From NCBI GenBank assembly GCA_017525525.1, contig JAFXSQ010000017.1:57973-121972 (forward strand): 64,000 nucleotides of DNA, in the 5' to 3' direction. A program made the position numbers and the translations under genes. Below, piece by piece: positions 51,269 through 59,445 of the stretch (positions within the stretch are counted from its first letter, which is position 1; the number at the start of each line of letters is the position of its first letter). The notes under the pieces were generated by a model that was not told where the DNA came from, did not search any database, and saw only the letters and a program-made list of their open reading frames with translations. This stretch comes from Lachnospiraceae bacterium. Lineage in GTDB: Bacteria; Bacillota; Clostridia; Lachnospirales; Lachnospiraceae.

Positions 51269-54200
51269 ATGAAGAAGAAATCTATTTTCAGAAAGAAGCT
51301 TATGACTGCCGCTGTTTCTTTGGCAGCTTCATTTGCGCTCACTCTGACATCATTTCCGGTACCGGCCCGCGCAGCCGAAACAGAGTCGGAAAGCGAGTCG
51401 ACAACCGAAGACAAGTATCTGACCGAATTCCCTGAAAACAAAGAGATTCCTCTCACGAATCTCAATATTCCGTATGAGGATGTGTGCTACGTTTATCAGG
51501 AAAGACCTGAAAAATACGTGATACTTCCCGGAGATACGGTTGTGTTTACTCCGGATGAGATTGAGCTTACCGAGCAAATAGGATACTACGGTCAAAAGGA
51601 ATTGAAAGGATCGGGAACTGTGGACTTTCTACCGATTCACGATCCGGATGACACCTATGTTCCGAAGAAGGAGCTTTCCGAAAGCAGCTTTATTAACGGA
51701 GCTACCTATCAGGTAGGTACAATCAAATCAAACGGAACCGATTACGAGACAAATGCTATCCCTGATCAGACGGAGGTATCGGAAAGAACAGCTAAGGTAG
51801 GGTTTGTAAACGATTCCGACAGCATCATTCGTTTCGCGGGTTCGGCAGGCTGGGGTCCATATGACAAGCTTGAGGTCTTTGATATGTCCGGCGGAGCACC
51901 TGCGGCTATACTTTCAATCTACTACAGACAGCATTCAATGGAATATAAATATGTTGATGTGGATCATTACTTTAGCTATACAACTGAGGATAGCGACGCA
52001 ACATGGCAGGGCAGCGAATCACTTCTTCCGAAGAAGTATTCGATTCGAAATAATGTAGACAAGTATACACTTTACTTCCCTTGTCCTGTGGCAGAGGGAA
52101 AGCACTTCTGGCAATACTACATAACCGCTGATGAAGAAGGCGGATACACGCCTTCTTTGGATTTGAATGTATTCTATAATGACAATGACTACAACGTCAA
52201 AGGACAGCGTATGATCGCCTATAATTATGAATTAACTTCTGATTACGATTCGCAGTATGGCGATTACACTCTGAAGGCTCTTTTCATAGAGGGCGATACC
52301 ATGACACTTGACGGAAACGGAGGAACGGTAGAAGGACAGTCTAAGTGGATTGCAGAGCTCGATAGCGTACCGTCCGAAGAGAAATATGTGTACGCAGGAA
52401 CCTCGCGTGCAATCAACTTAAACGAAGACTTCAATGTGGTAAGAGACGGATACACCGTTGCAGGCTGGTACTATATGATTGATGAAGACGGTACAGAAGA
52501 AAGACATGCCTTCTACGGCTTTGGTGATGACAGAACATATTATACAGAATCCTACGGTTTGGACTACTATCTCAGTAACGAGGATGTTAAAAAGCTTTAC
52601 CCTGTATGGGTTGACTCCGAGGGCAACTACAGCGATCCTAACACCGGTCTTACTACACCACTTGAAGAAGTGATCATACCTAAGGAAGATGACACTACTG
52701 AGGATGATACAACTGAGGATGATACAACTGAGGGTGACAGCACAGAAAGCGACACTACCGAAGATGATAATCCGGGAGAAGAGATAACAAATCGAGAATT
52801 TCATACTGAATGCACTTACGACGCCGATAAGTATGAGGACGGATTCATAGCGATTGCTTCCTATAAGTATTATGAAAACGGCGTTGAGATTACGGATGCA
52901 CCGTTTTATTTCACACCTGCCGATGACGAAACTCTCGCAGAATTCGATGCAAAAGGCATTCATTTCATGGATCCGAGGATTGCGGCTGCAGGATATGACG
53001 AGAATACAATAGCTGCATTTGTGGACTATGACGGCTCCTGGACCGAATCATCTTTCTTATCTTATAAAGTCGGATTCTGGGACAATGGCAGCGGTACTTG
53101 GAAAATAGACACATATATCAATATGCCATACAATAAACCTGTTTGGATAACCGATAACAGTGCAACCGGCGAAGGCGCTGCCGCAAAGGACAGCTTCGTA
53201 ATTGAGTTTGAAGATTACTTCAATGATTACACCGACTATAAAGCTTATGTATATGATGAGCTTTCCGGCTCCGGCAAGGCTGAAGTAGAGAAGACCTTGG
53301 CAGCCAACGAGAAAGCTCTTGCATGCTTTACCACGATGCTCATGGTAGACAACGGCAACGGCCCCAGTCTTATTAACAATAAAGACGTCCTGCTGTTTTT
53401 CAGACCGGACGAGAATACCTTTGAACGCTGTGATGAATATGTATGGTATGAGCTTAAAAACTACAAAAAAGCCGGTTCATTTGACCCCGAATTCAGCAGT
53501 GCCGGAATCGGTGCGAACGTAAAAAGCACGGGAACTTACCTGCTGGTGGGTATCAACCATAGTACTTCGATTGAGAAAGCCACCGTATCGGGCCTTAAGA
53601 CCTCAGCTTACACAGGTAAGGCTATCACACCTGCCGTAACAGTTAAACTTGACGGCAAGACGCTTAAGAAGGGTACCGATTATGATGTAACATATGCCAA
53701 TAACACTAAGGCAGGTACAGCTACGGTAACTATCACAGGTAAGGGCGACTACTCAGGTACCATAACCAAGAAGTTCCTTATCAAGAAGATCAACTTTAAG
53801 TACAGAGCTTATGTACAGAAGAAGAACTGGATGTCATGGTCTACAGCCAACGTATCAGGTACATCAGCATCGACTATGGCCGGAACAACCGATAATCTCA
53901 GGATGGAGACAATCCAAATGCAGCTTGCCGGCGTATCCGGTGAAGTCAAGTATCGCGCCTATGTAGAAAAGATTGGCTGGACACAGTGGGCAACCACAGC
54001 GGATACAAAGACCTACGCAGGTACCAAGGGTATGTCAAGAAGAGTAGAGATGATACAGCTTAATGCTTCGGGCCAGGTTGCAACACTCTACGATATGTAC
54101 TACAGAGCTTACTCAGAGAAGTTTGGCTGGCTCGGATGGGCTAAGAGTGGAGAGAAGGCAGGTTCTGCCGGATACGCAAGAAAGCTCGAGGCCTTCCAGG

Positions 54201-54295
54201 TTAACTTCGTAAGAAAGGGAGAGAGCTTCAAGCTCACGTCCGACAGGACCAAGTGCTTCTATGACAAATCAAAAGACGGAGCTAATCCTAAGTAA
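51269..54295 (+). CDS. Large secreted surface protein with InlB-like, YDG and ChW-like repeats (1008 aa)
   Basis: A signal peptide (residues 1-35, ending ARA) precedes a large beta-rich region. About residues 345-400 resemble an InlB-type B-repeat (TLDGNGGTVEG, GYTVAGWYY). Residues about 470-500 are an acidic TTEDD repeat linker. A YDG-like module (about 770-845, AYTGKAITPAVTVKLDGKTL) is followed by three hydrophobic-W (ChW-like) repeats built on YRAYV-x-x-GW-x-x-W (about 845-995). The fold suggests cell-surface adhesion. No LPXTG or SLH anchor is seen, so the ChW repeats may do the attaching. It is the last plus-strand gene before the strand switch. Confidence 0.82.
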   Translation: MKKKSIFRKKLMTAAVSLAASFALTLTSFPVPARAAETESESESTTEDKYLTEFPENKEIPLTNLNIPYEDVCYVYQERPEKYVILPGDTVVFTPDEIELTEQIGYYGQKELKGSGTVDFLPIHDPDDTYVPKKELSESSFINGATYQVGTIKSNGTDYETNAIPDQTEVSERTAKVGFVNDSDSIIRFAGSAGWGPYDKLEVFDMSGGAPAAILSIYYRQHSMEYKYVDVDHYFSYTTEDSDATWQGSESLLPKKYSIRNNVDKYTLYFPCPVAEGKHFWQYYITADEEGGYTPSLDLNVFYNDNDYNVKGQRMIAYNYELTSDYDSQYGDYTLKALFIEGDTMTLDGNGGTVEGQSKWIAELDSVPSEEKYVYAGTSRAINLNEDFNVVRDGYTVAGWYYMIDEDGTEERHAFYGFGDDRTYYTESYGLDYYLSNEDVKKLYPVWVDSEGNYSDPNTGLTTPLEEVIIPKEDDTTEDDTTEDDTTEGDSTESDTTEDDNPGEEITNREFHTECTYDADKYEDGFIAIASYKYYENGVEITDAPFYFTPADDETLAEFDAKGIHFMDPRIAAAGYDENTIAAFVDYDGSWTESSFLSYKVGFWDNGSGTWKIDTYINMPYNKPVWITDNSATGEGAAAKDSFVIEFEDYFNDYTDYKAYVYDELSGSGKAEVEKTLAANEKALACFTTMLMVDNGNGPSLINNKDVLLFFRPDENTFERCDEYVWYELKNYKKAGSFDPEFSSAGIGANVKSTGTYLLVGINHSTSIEKATVSGLKTSAYTGKAITPAVTVKLDGKTLKKGTDYDVTYANNTKAGTATVTITGKGDYSGTITKKFLIKKINFKYRAYVQKKNWMSWSTANVSGTSASTMAGTTDNLRMETIQMQLAGVSGEVKYRAYVEKIGWTQWATTADTKTYAGTKGMSRRVEMIQLNASGQVATLYDMYYRAYSEKFGWLGWAKSGEKAGSAGYARKLEAFQVNFVRKGESFKLTSDRTKCFYDKSKDGANPK

Positions 54296-54304
54296 AGAGA
54301 ATAA

Positions 54305-54390
54305 TCGAGTAAGACAGACGAAGTCGCACCTTACTCGCTGCGCCGCCCACGTGTTACAAAGTGACAATTTACATTACGCGGGCGTGTGCA
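54305..54390 (+). repeat. Two-hairpin intergenic repeat, unit 5
   Basis: Hairpin A is CGAGTAAG/CTTACTCG around GACGAAGTC. Hairpin B has inner GTTAC-AAA-GTGAC, conserved TTTACATTA and outer GCCCACGT/ACGCGGGC. It is a tandem neighbour of unit 6 and shows compensatory changes against it. Confidence 0.8.
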
Positions 54391-54393
54391 TAA

Positions 54394-54479
54394 TCGAGTA
54401 GGGAAGACGCAGTCGCACCCTACTCGCCGTGCCGACCGCGTGCCGCAAAGCGGCTGATTACATTACGCGGTCGTGCACA
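54394..54479 (+). repeat. Two-hairpin intergenic repeat, unit 6
   Basis: Hairpin A is CGAGTAGGG/CCCTACTCG. Hairpin B has inner GCCGC-AAA-GCGGC and outer GACCGCGT/ACGCGGTC. It is nearly identical to unit 4. Confidence 0.82.
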
Positions 54480-54480
54480 T

Positions 54481-54519
54481 AGAAAAGGCACCCAATTTTC
54501 GAAGTTGGGTGCCTTTTCT
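54481..54519. terminator. Bidirectional intrinsic terminator between converging genes
   Basis: A perfect 15-bp stem (AGAAAAGGCACCCAA with TTGGGTGCCTTTTCT) has T-runs on both strands. It can end the surface-protein transcript from the left and the recombinase transcript from the right. Confidence 0.92.
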
Positions 54520-54556
54520 TAAAATATCTATTGATTTTTGATTAGATCCGTGATAT

Positions 54557-54584
54557 AGTTTACATAATATAATTACTGTTTATT
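54557..54584. other. Candidate dif-like Xer recombination site
   Basis: AGTTTACATAATATA (54557-54571) equals the XerD-side arm and centre of the Bacillus subtilis dif site as I remember it; the other arm is not conserved. It overlaps the stop codon of a Xer-type recombinase gene and lies exactly where gene direction flips. The call is an inference from these three facts. Confidence 0.45.
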
Positions 54585-55647
54585 TATTGTTTCTGTGTTC
54601 ACGAAGCTCGACCTTGTTCCTGTTGGTTCGCTTCTTATAATCATCCATATCGGCATAGTGCTTACGGGTAGTATTGACATCATTATGGCCGAGGACGTCC
54701 GCAACGAGGTAAATATCGCCGGTTTCGTTGTAAAGCGCCGTACCGAAGGTACTACGAAGCTTGTGAGGAGTTATTTTCTTTAATGGGACGGAAGCACCTG
54801 CGTATTTCCGTACCATTTTCTCGACAGCACGGACCGTAATCCGACTTTTACGGTTTGAAAGAAAGAGAGCGTTCTCAGAGCCCTTTACGGCGTCGATTTT
54901 CTTTCTTTCCTTGATATAGTCTTTAAGAGGGCCTAAGGCTTCGTCAGAGAAGTATACGATACCTTCCTTGCCGCCTTTTCGGATGATCTTTAAAGAAGTG
55001 TTCTCAAGATCGACATCATTCATGTCCAGGCCGACACACTCGGATATACGGATTCCGGTGCTTAACATCAGGGTCAATAAAGCCAGGTCTCGAACATGTG
55101 TTTTCTCGTGAAACGCAAGCTGATGTTCGGTAAGATTGTTTCCGAATTCGACCGTATCGAGGAAATTCGCGGTTTCGGCAGCATCCATACGCACAATGTT
55201 CTTGGAATGAAGCTTGGGCATATCGACCTTGGATACCGGGTTCTGAGTCACCATATCATGCTTATAAAGATACTTGTACATGACGCTTATTGCACAGAGC
55301 TTTCTTTTGATCGTAGCCTCGGAATTCTTGCGTAATTTACCCGTACGAGGATCCCTGTAATGCTGAAGGTGATACAGATAATCCTCAATGAATTCGTGAT
55401 CGACCTTAGAGAGCAAATCCAAGGATATGTCCATATATGATTCAACCTTGGAATCGGTCCAGGACTCAACGATGTAATCAAAGAAATGCTGAATCTCACG
55501 TGCGTACATAAGACGCGTTCTTGGACTGTGTGTCTGTGAAATGCCTCTGAAAAAGGTTGTCACATAACGGGGCATCTGCCGGGTGATGTTGTCGACGTAC
55601 TCGAGACTTTCGAGTTCAACCTGTTCGTGATAAGTTAATTCGGCCAT
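54580..55647 (-). CDS. Tyrosine recombinase, Xer-type (355 aa)
   Basis: The N-terminal half has a core-binding SAM-like domain (MPRYVTTFFRGISQTHSPRT, with a helical bundle to about 150). The catalytic domain carries Arg in LMLSTGIRISECVGL, the lysine hairpin KIIRKGGKEG, the ITPHKLRSTFGTAL box, LGHND and the nucleophile tyrosine in TRKHYADMDD. The length of about 355, longer than XerC/XerD, resembles the single-recombinase XerS group. ATG 55647 is preferred over 55656, which lies only two bases from AAGGAG. A dif-like sequence overlaps its 3' end. No phage genes are nearby, so chromosome-dimer resolution is more likely than phage integration. Confidence 0.85.
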   Translation of the reverse strand: MAELTYHEQVELESLEYVDNITRQMPRYVTTFFRGISQTHSPRTRLMYAREIQHFFDYIVESWTDSKVESYMDISLDLLSKVDHEFIEDYLYHLQHYRDPRTGKLRKNSEATIKRKLCAISVMYKYLYKHDMVTQNPVSKVDMPKLHSKNIVRMDAAETANFLDTVEFGNNLTEHQLAFHEKTHVRDLALLTLMLSTGIRISECVGLDMNDVDLENTSLKIIRKGGKEGIVYFSDEALGPLKDYIKERKKIDAVKGSENALFLSNRKSRITVRAVEKMVRKYAGASVPLKKITPHKLRSTFGTALYNETGDIYLVADVLGHNDVNTTRKHYADMDDYKKRTNRNKVELREHRNNK

Positions 55648-55766
55648 GATGATCATTTCTCCTTAAATATAGAATTTGCCGCCGGAAATGCGTACGGCGC
55701 TACTCTCGGTTTTATAAGGCATATTTATTCTTAAAACCTGAGTTTTGCGAACAAATACTTATCTTT

Positions 55767-55795
55767 AATATACTACTCTCACGCCGAAAAGTCAA
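55767..55795 (-). promoter_or_regulatory. Promoter of the tyrosine recombinase
   Basis: On the minus strand TTGACT (55795-55790) and TATATT (55772-55767) are 17 bases apart. The untranslated leader is about 110 bases and includes a small GCCG/CGGC hairpin. Confidence 0.65.
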
Positions 55796-55892
55796 GTAAA
55801 ATATGGGGGTTCCGTGGATTTTTATTATGTTTTTTATTCGAATAATTATATCTTTTTCAAAGTATACAAATGATGAAAAAGTAAATTGAAAT

Positions 55893-55925
55893 GTGTCATC
55901 CTGAGCGCAGCGAAGGATCTTTTTA
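55893..55925 (+). repeat. Short GTCATCCTGAG-type repeat between recombinase and unknown gene
   Basis: GTCATCCTGAGCGCAGCGAAGGATCTTTTT reads as one arm, and TTCTTCGCTGCGCCGG just beyond (55936-55950) can pair with its middle. In this 307-base gap I see only this repeat and the recombinase promoter. Confidence 0.75.
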
Positions 55926-55964
55926 AGACCATTTTTCTTCGCTGCGCCGGACAAGAATATTTGA

Positions 55965-56420
55965 CTATGCAGCCTTATTAAGCTCAAGGTTGCGGCACTC
56001 GATACGCACCGGACGTATCTTCTCCGTAAAGTCGTCTATCTTCTCAACCTCTGTTACAAGGTGTATTGCAAAGGCATATACGCCGTCTGTATATATAAAG
56101 TCGTGTGTGCCGTCCTTGCGCTCGTGAAGCCTCAAAGCCACATTGCACACGCTCATGCCCGGAAATTCGATGTTTGCTGCCACATCGCGCTTTATCAGGC
56201 GCTCCATGGTCTCCTCCATACTCCACTGCTTACTGCAGTTAGGCTTCTCCCTGGTGCCGCTTGTAAGGTCTGCGTAGTAAAGCCTGAGCTTGTCGAGACC
56301 TCTGGAGTTGCAGATAACTCTGTGGAACATATCGGCCATAACCTCGGTCATAGCACACTCGAGCTGATAAATCTTAGTCATAGGGTTCTTGTAATCTGTT
56401 CTAAACATAGGACATACCAC
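55965..56420 (-). CDS. Unknown protein (151 aa)
   Basis: I do not recognise the family. The protein is soluble, with five cysteines and a mixed alpha/beta pattern. Its second half (YTDGVYAFAIHLVTEVEKID, then PVRIECRNLEL) is strand-rich. AAAGGTGG precedes the ATG at 56420; a second in-frame ATG at 56408 has better spacing and may be used. It is preceded by an approximately 310-base structured leader with a consensus promoter, which is unusual for so small a gene and suggests regulated expression. The codons fit the rest of the window. Confidence 0.65.
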   Translation of the reverse strand: MVCPMFRTDYKNPMTKIYQLECAMTEVMADMFHRVICNSRGLDKLRLYYADLTSGTREKPNCSKQWSMEETMERLIKRDVAANIEFPGMSVCNVALRLHERKDGTHDFIYTDGVYAFAIHLVTEVEKIDDFTEKIRPVRIECRNLELNKAA

Positions 56421-56731
56421 CTTTCTTTTAAAAATGTAAATGTGTTTTTTTAATTCAAGTAGGTAAGACGCAGTCGCATCCTACTTGTTGTGCCGCCCGC
56501 TTGTCACGAAGTGACTATCTCATTAAGCGGGTGTGTGCATAAATAGTCCCTCCGGCAGGTACTTTGCCTGTAGCGGCCGGAGCGGTATTTAATTGTCAAA
56601 GTACGTTAAGAAAGCTGGGTACAAAAAAAGGTACCTGACTTGTTGATAAAAGGACAGACTTATAGCCCTTATCAACTTATCATCTACCTTCCTATGAAAT
56701 AAGAATCTAAAAACTTCCCTGATGAGAAGTA
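56421..56731 (-). ncRNA. Long structured leader upstream of the 151-aa protein
   Basis: From the promoter at 56738-56766 the minus-strand transcript would cross three structures. The first is a hairpin GTTGATAAGGG/CCTTTTATCAAC (about 56642-56676). The second is CTCCGGC/GCCGGAG at 56550-56582, whose inner strand GTACTTTG (56559-56566) can pair instead with CAAAGTAC (56597-56604). The third is repeat unit 7. The alternative pairings resemble a regulatory leader, but no known riboswitch class is recognised. Confidence 0.45.
56456..56540 (+). repeat. Two-hairpin intergenic repeat, unit 7
   Basis: Hairpin A is CAAGTAGG/CCTACTTG around GACGCAGTC. Hairpin B has outer CCCGCTT/AAGCGGG, inner GTCAC-GAA-GTGAC and conserved ATCTCATTA. 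Its stem changes relative to unit 6 are compensated on the partner strand. Confidence 0.8.
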
Positions 56732-56737
56732 TCTATC

Positions 56738-56766
56738 ATAATAACATGTTTGCAGTCGACTGTCAA
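56738..56766 (-). promoter_or_regulatory. Consensus promoter for the structured leader
   Basis: On the minus strand a perfect TTGACA (56766-56761), 17 bases and TATTAT (56743-56738). Confidence 0.75.
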
Positions 56767-56801
56767 TAGAAAATTAGTACTTTTGAATACATAGCAGTTA
56801 C

Positions 56802-56960
56802 TCAATTATCGCATCCTTTCTTTTTCATAGTTTCCGCGATGGCTTTTGCCGTTTCTGCGTATTTCCTTTCCGTGAGTGTCTTTATATCCTTTTCTGTCAT
56901 GTTATACTTCTTAACATTGCCCTTTTCGTCAAGCTCGAGCCTTAATGTTTCCTTAGCCAT
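56802..56960 (-). CDS. Small basic protein of unknown function (52 aa)
   Basis: ATG 56960 is preceded by AAAGGAGGT at ideal spacing. The peptide begins MAKETLRLELDEKGNVKKYN, continues MTEKDIKTLTERKYAE and ends KKKGCDN. It is short, charged, helical and has no membrane segment. The strong ribosome site and sensible composition argue that it is real. The promoter of the next leader starts just past its stop, so it is probably a single-gene unit. The gap 56961-57114 upstream is AT-rich with weak promoter-like sequences only. Confidence 0.65.
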   Translation of the reverse strand: MAKETLRLELDEKGNVKKYNMTEKDIKTLTERKYAETAKAIAETMKKKGCDN

Positions 56961-57114
56961 TGTTTAACCTCCTTTGTTTCTACACATACTATCCGTGCAA
57001 TTGTATTGTATATTGCATCTGCTCAAATTTTTTTAATTATTATGTTCATACAACGCTATTCTAACATAGATACACTCATTATAATCAAGTCTAATTATAA
57101 ATACAGTCCCGATT

Positions 57115-57708
57115 TTAATTCGAACCGGAGTATGCAGCCTGGTTGTTCTCCCTGTCCTTGATCATGTGCTGTAAGGTAATAAGGATAGCTACTACTATCT
57201 GTTCCTTGTCAAGCTGATAAATGTCCATACAGTATTTGTCGTGAAGAGAGATAAGCTTCTGTGATATCACAGCTATGATATTGTCAGTAGCATCATAAAG
57301 CTCGAAATTAAGACCGAGTATATTGCCTCTGAGCTGCCAGCCCAAGCCTTCTATATTCGTTATATCTTTGATAATTCTGAAGAACTCGTTCGAAAGCTCA
57401 AACTTGGTTCCGTCAGCCATGGTCACATAATGACGCTCATGGAAGCTTAAAAACTTTTTCTCTATATGAGCAACCTGCTTTCCTGCAGCGTCTGTGATGT
57501 CTGTTTTATCTAATAAAGTAAAGACCTTCGTGTTCGCCTGATAAACCACATTCTCGAGATTGTCTGTTACATCAATGTGTCGTTTTAAAGATATCAACTT
57601 ACTTGTCGTAAACAGTGATTTCTTCGGTTGTCCAAATTTTTCGGTGTTTACTACATTTGCTTCCTGTCCCGCCTCACGAAAGCGGTTCAACTTTGAAAAT
57701 GTACCCAT
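57115..57708 (-). CDS. LURP-one-related / tubby-like domain protein (197 aa)
   Basis: The central part (about residues 30-185) shows the LURP-one-related beta-barrel pattern: VYQANTKVFTLLDKTDITDA, AHIEKKFLSFHERHYVTM and LRGNILGLNFELYD, with an amphipathic C-terminal helix (VVAILITLQHMI). Proteins of this fold are often phospholipid-associated or scaffolds, and bacterial members are little studied. GGGAGG precedes the ATG inside the end of the HTH gene. It is the last gene of a kinase-HTH-LURP operon. Confidence 0.75.
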   Translation of the reverse strand: MGTFSKLNRFREAGQEANVVNTEKFGQPKKSLFTTSKLISLKRHIDVTDNLENVVYQANTKVFTLLDKTDITDAAGKQVAHIEKKFLSFHERHYVTMADGTKFELSNEFFRIIKDITNIEGLGWQLRGNILGLNFELYDATDNIIAVISQKLISLHDKYCMDIYQLDKEQIVVAILITLQHMIKDRENNQAAYSGSN

Positions 57709-57711
57709 TTT

Positions 57712-58170
57712 TCATTCCTCCCTGGTCTTCTTCTGCGGGGCGAGCAATTCTTCGTTCATCTCAAACAAAAGCTCGTTAGTCTGCATCACATTATACGCCC
57801 TGTTTATGGCATAAATCAACACCGAATCCCTCTTATTCTTTGCATACAATATCCCTTCTTGTGAAAGCTCAAGGCATCTGGTTACCTGCTCAAGTTTCAG
57901 ACCTGCAGCAATACACATGGTGATCAGATAATCCCGTGTGGGTGTTCTCTGACCGTTCAATAACTGGTAAAGATATGTCCTCTCTATCCCGGTCTTTTTC
58001 ACAAGCTCCGCCTTGCTTATCCCATTTTCATCAAGTAAAGCTATAAAATAACTCAGGAAGTCTGTCACAGCATAATCTGCTGTGTCCTGTACGTATCTTT
58101 TCAAACCTTCCTCAGAATCTGTATTATTCAGTATTTCAAGAAGATCCGAGGTTCTCTTATTTTCTATCAT
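57712..58170 (-). CDS. XRE-type helix-turn-helix protein (152 aa)
   Basis: Residues about 40-95 hold a helix-turn-helix: GISKAELVKKTGIERTYLYQ, then LLNGQRTPTRDYLITMCIAAGL. The N- and C-terminal parts are helical and acidic. It may be a DNA-binding regulator of its own operon or, as its long non-HTH regions allow, an adaptor. AAGGGGA precedes ATG 58170. It lies 22 bases after the kinase gene and three bases before the LURP-like gene. Confidence 0.82.
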   Translation of the reverse strand: MIENKRTSDLLEILNNTDSEEGLKRYVQDTADYAVTDFLSYFIALLDENGISKAELVKKTGIERTYLYQLLNGQRTPTRDYLITMCIAAGLKLEQVTRCLELSQEGILYAKNKRDSVLIYAINRAYNVMQTNELLFEMNEELLAPQKKTREE

Positions 58171-58192
58171 TATAATCCCCTTTTATTCATTC

Positions 58193-59356
58193 CTACTCCA
58201 AACCGATGATAAGCACCAAAAGCTCTGCAATAACAAATGATACAATAAACAAAACAATATCTATAAGTATAGTCGCACATATCTTGCCTATCTTTGAGAA
58301 TCCCTGCATCCATTTGACTTTAGAGCGCATACCGCGGTAATCACACGAGAAGAAAATAATAGCCATAAAACCTACAAAAAAAGACACCCGCGCAAAATTA
58401 AGCGCAATCTCGTTTTTTATGCTTTCAATCTTGAGACTGAGGCTTATGTATACAGCTGAAAAATACCCCAGCACTGCTACTATCATGTGCCACGGAACAC
58501 CTCTTCTAAAGCCCGGCAAAGCATACGGATCTTTTACAGGATGACCTGATTTTTCACTATAAATATTGTTATCATCGACCAACATCGTTTCAAGCTTCGA
58601 AGCATTTGTTTTTCCTGTTAGCATATCGATAAGCTCCTGCATATTCGAAAACCTGTCATCCGGATCAATGGCGGTACATTTGTCTACTATCTTAGACATT
58701 TTGGGATAATCAATTCCGGTAATGGAAAGAATCTCACGCATAGTAGCTCCGAAGCCGTAAATATCCGTTCTCTCATCACTTTCGGCAAAGCCGAATTGCT
58801 CGGGTGCAGCATAACCCTCCGTACCCATAATAAGAGTATCCCGACTTTTTACACCGGTCTTATTCCTGGCAATATTAAAATCTGTCAGAATCAGCGTTCC
58901 ATCGCCCATTACAAGAATATTGTCAGGCTTGACATCTCTATGAATTACAGGAGGCGTGAGACTGTGAAGTTCTTTTAATATAACGGCGAGCTGGTAGGCG
59001 ATACTTCGCAGCACTAGCTCATCAATAGCTTTAAGCTCAATAAAAGCAAGGAGGCTTACCCCTCTGATATACTCCTCTATAACTACAAGGCAATCCTCGC
59101 CGGAAAGCTTCGTCCTGTATATCTCATAAACAGTTGGAGTTCCTTTGATCGGATATTCTTTAAATGCACGATAAATACATTCATCAAATACGGTCAAAAC
59201 CCTGAGAACATAAACCGTTCCATCAGCTCTGCTCCTTACAAGATAAACAGTTTTATTCTTTTGCACCTCACCCAGATAATCATACATCCCGGATATATAA
59301 TCATCTTCATTCCATAATTCGGGTAACAATTCAGTTTTCTTGTTTTCATCACTCAT
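58193..59356 (-). CDS. Membrane-anchored Ser/Thr protein kinase-like protein (387 aa)
   Basis: I chose ATG 59356 (AGGAT just upstream) over 59392. The kinase domain (about 20-260) has the catalytic loop IHRDVKPDN (HRD at 139-141), DFN at 159-161 in place of DFG, and the activation segment GTEGYAAPEQ at 178-187. The glycine loop is not recognisable, and the ATP-binding lysine position appears to be Arg52 in YVLRVL. Activity may therefore be reduced or absent. Three membrane helices close the protein (about 300-387), and there are no PASTA repeats. It heads an operon with an HTH protein and a LURP-like protein, which could be its targets. Confidence 0.85.
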   Translation of the reverse strand: MSDENKKTELLPELWNEDDYISGMYDYLGEVQKNKTVYLVRSRADGTVYVLRVLTVFDECIYRAFKEYPIKGTPTVYEIYRTKLSGEDCLVVIEEYIRGVSLLAFIELKAIDELVLRSIAYQLAVILKELHSLTPPVIHRDVKPDNILVMGDGTLILTDFNIARNKTGVKSRDTLIMGTEGYAAPEQFGFAESDERTDIYGFGATMREILSITGIDYPKMSKIVDKCTAIDPDDRFSNMQELIDMLTGKTNASKLETMLVDDNNIYSEKSGHPVKDPYALPGFRRGVPWHMIVAVLGYFSAVYISLSLKIESIKNEIALNFARVSFFVGFMAIIFFSCDYRGMRSKVKWMQGFSKIGKICATILIDIVLFIVSFVIAELLVLIIGLE

Positions 59357-59401
59357 GTATCCTATTTTATCCCAAATCAGCCAATGCCGCAATATGAAAA
59401 T

Positions 59402-59435
59402 GCGCCGTACACGAAAGCATTTCCGTACACGGCGC
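59402..59435 (-). terminator. Terminator of the DUF4352-like gene
   Basis: On the minus strand GCGCCGTGTACGGAA pairs along its whole length, with a few G-T wobbles, with TTCGTGTACGGCGC and runs into ATTTTC. It lies ten bases after the stop of the upstream gene. Confidence 0.7.
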
Positions 59436-59445
59436 AGCTTTGTCT

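Noticed and set aside
54580-55647. Prophage or integrative element marked by the tyrosine recombinase
   Set aside because: No excisionase, phage or conjugation genes and no flanking direct repeats are seen; terminus and dif evidence fits better.
57712-58170. Antitoxin of a toxin-antitoxin pair with its neighbours
   Set aside because: The neighbour is a LURP-like protein and the protein is longer than usual antitoxins; a kinase-linked operon is more consistent.
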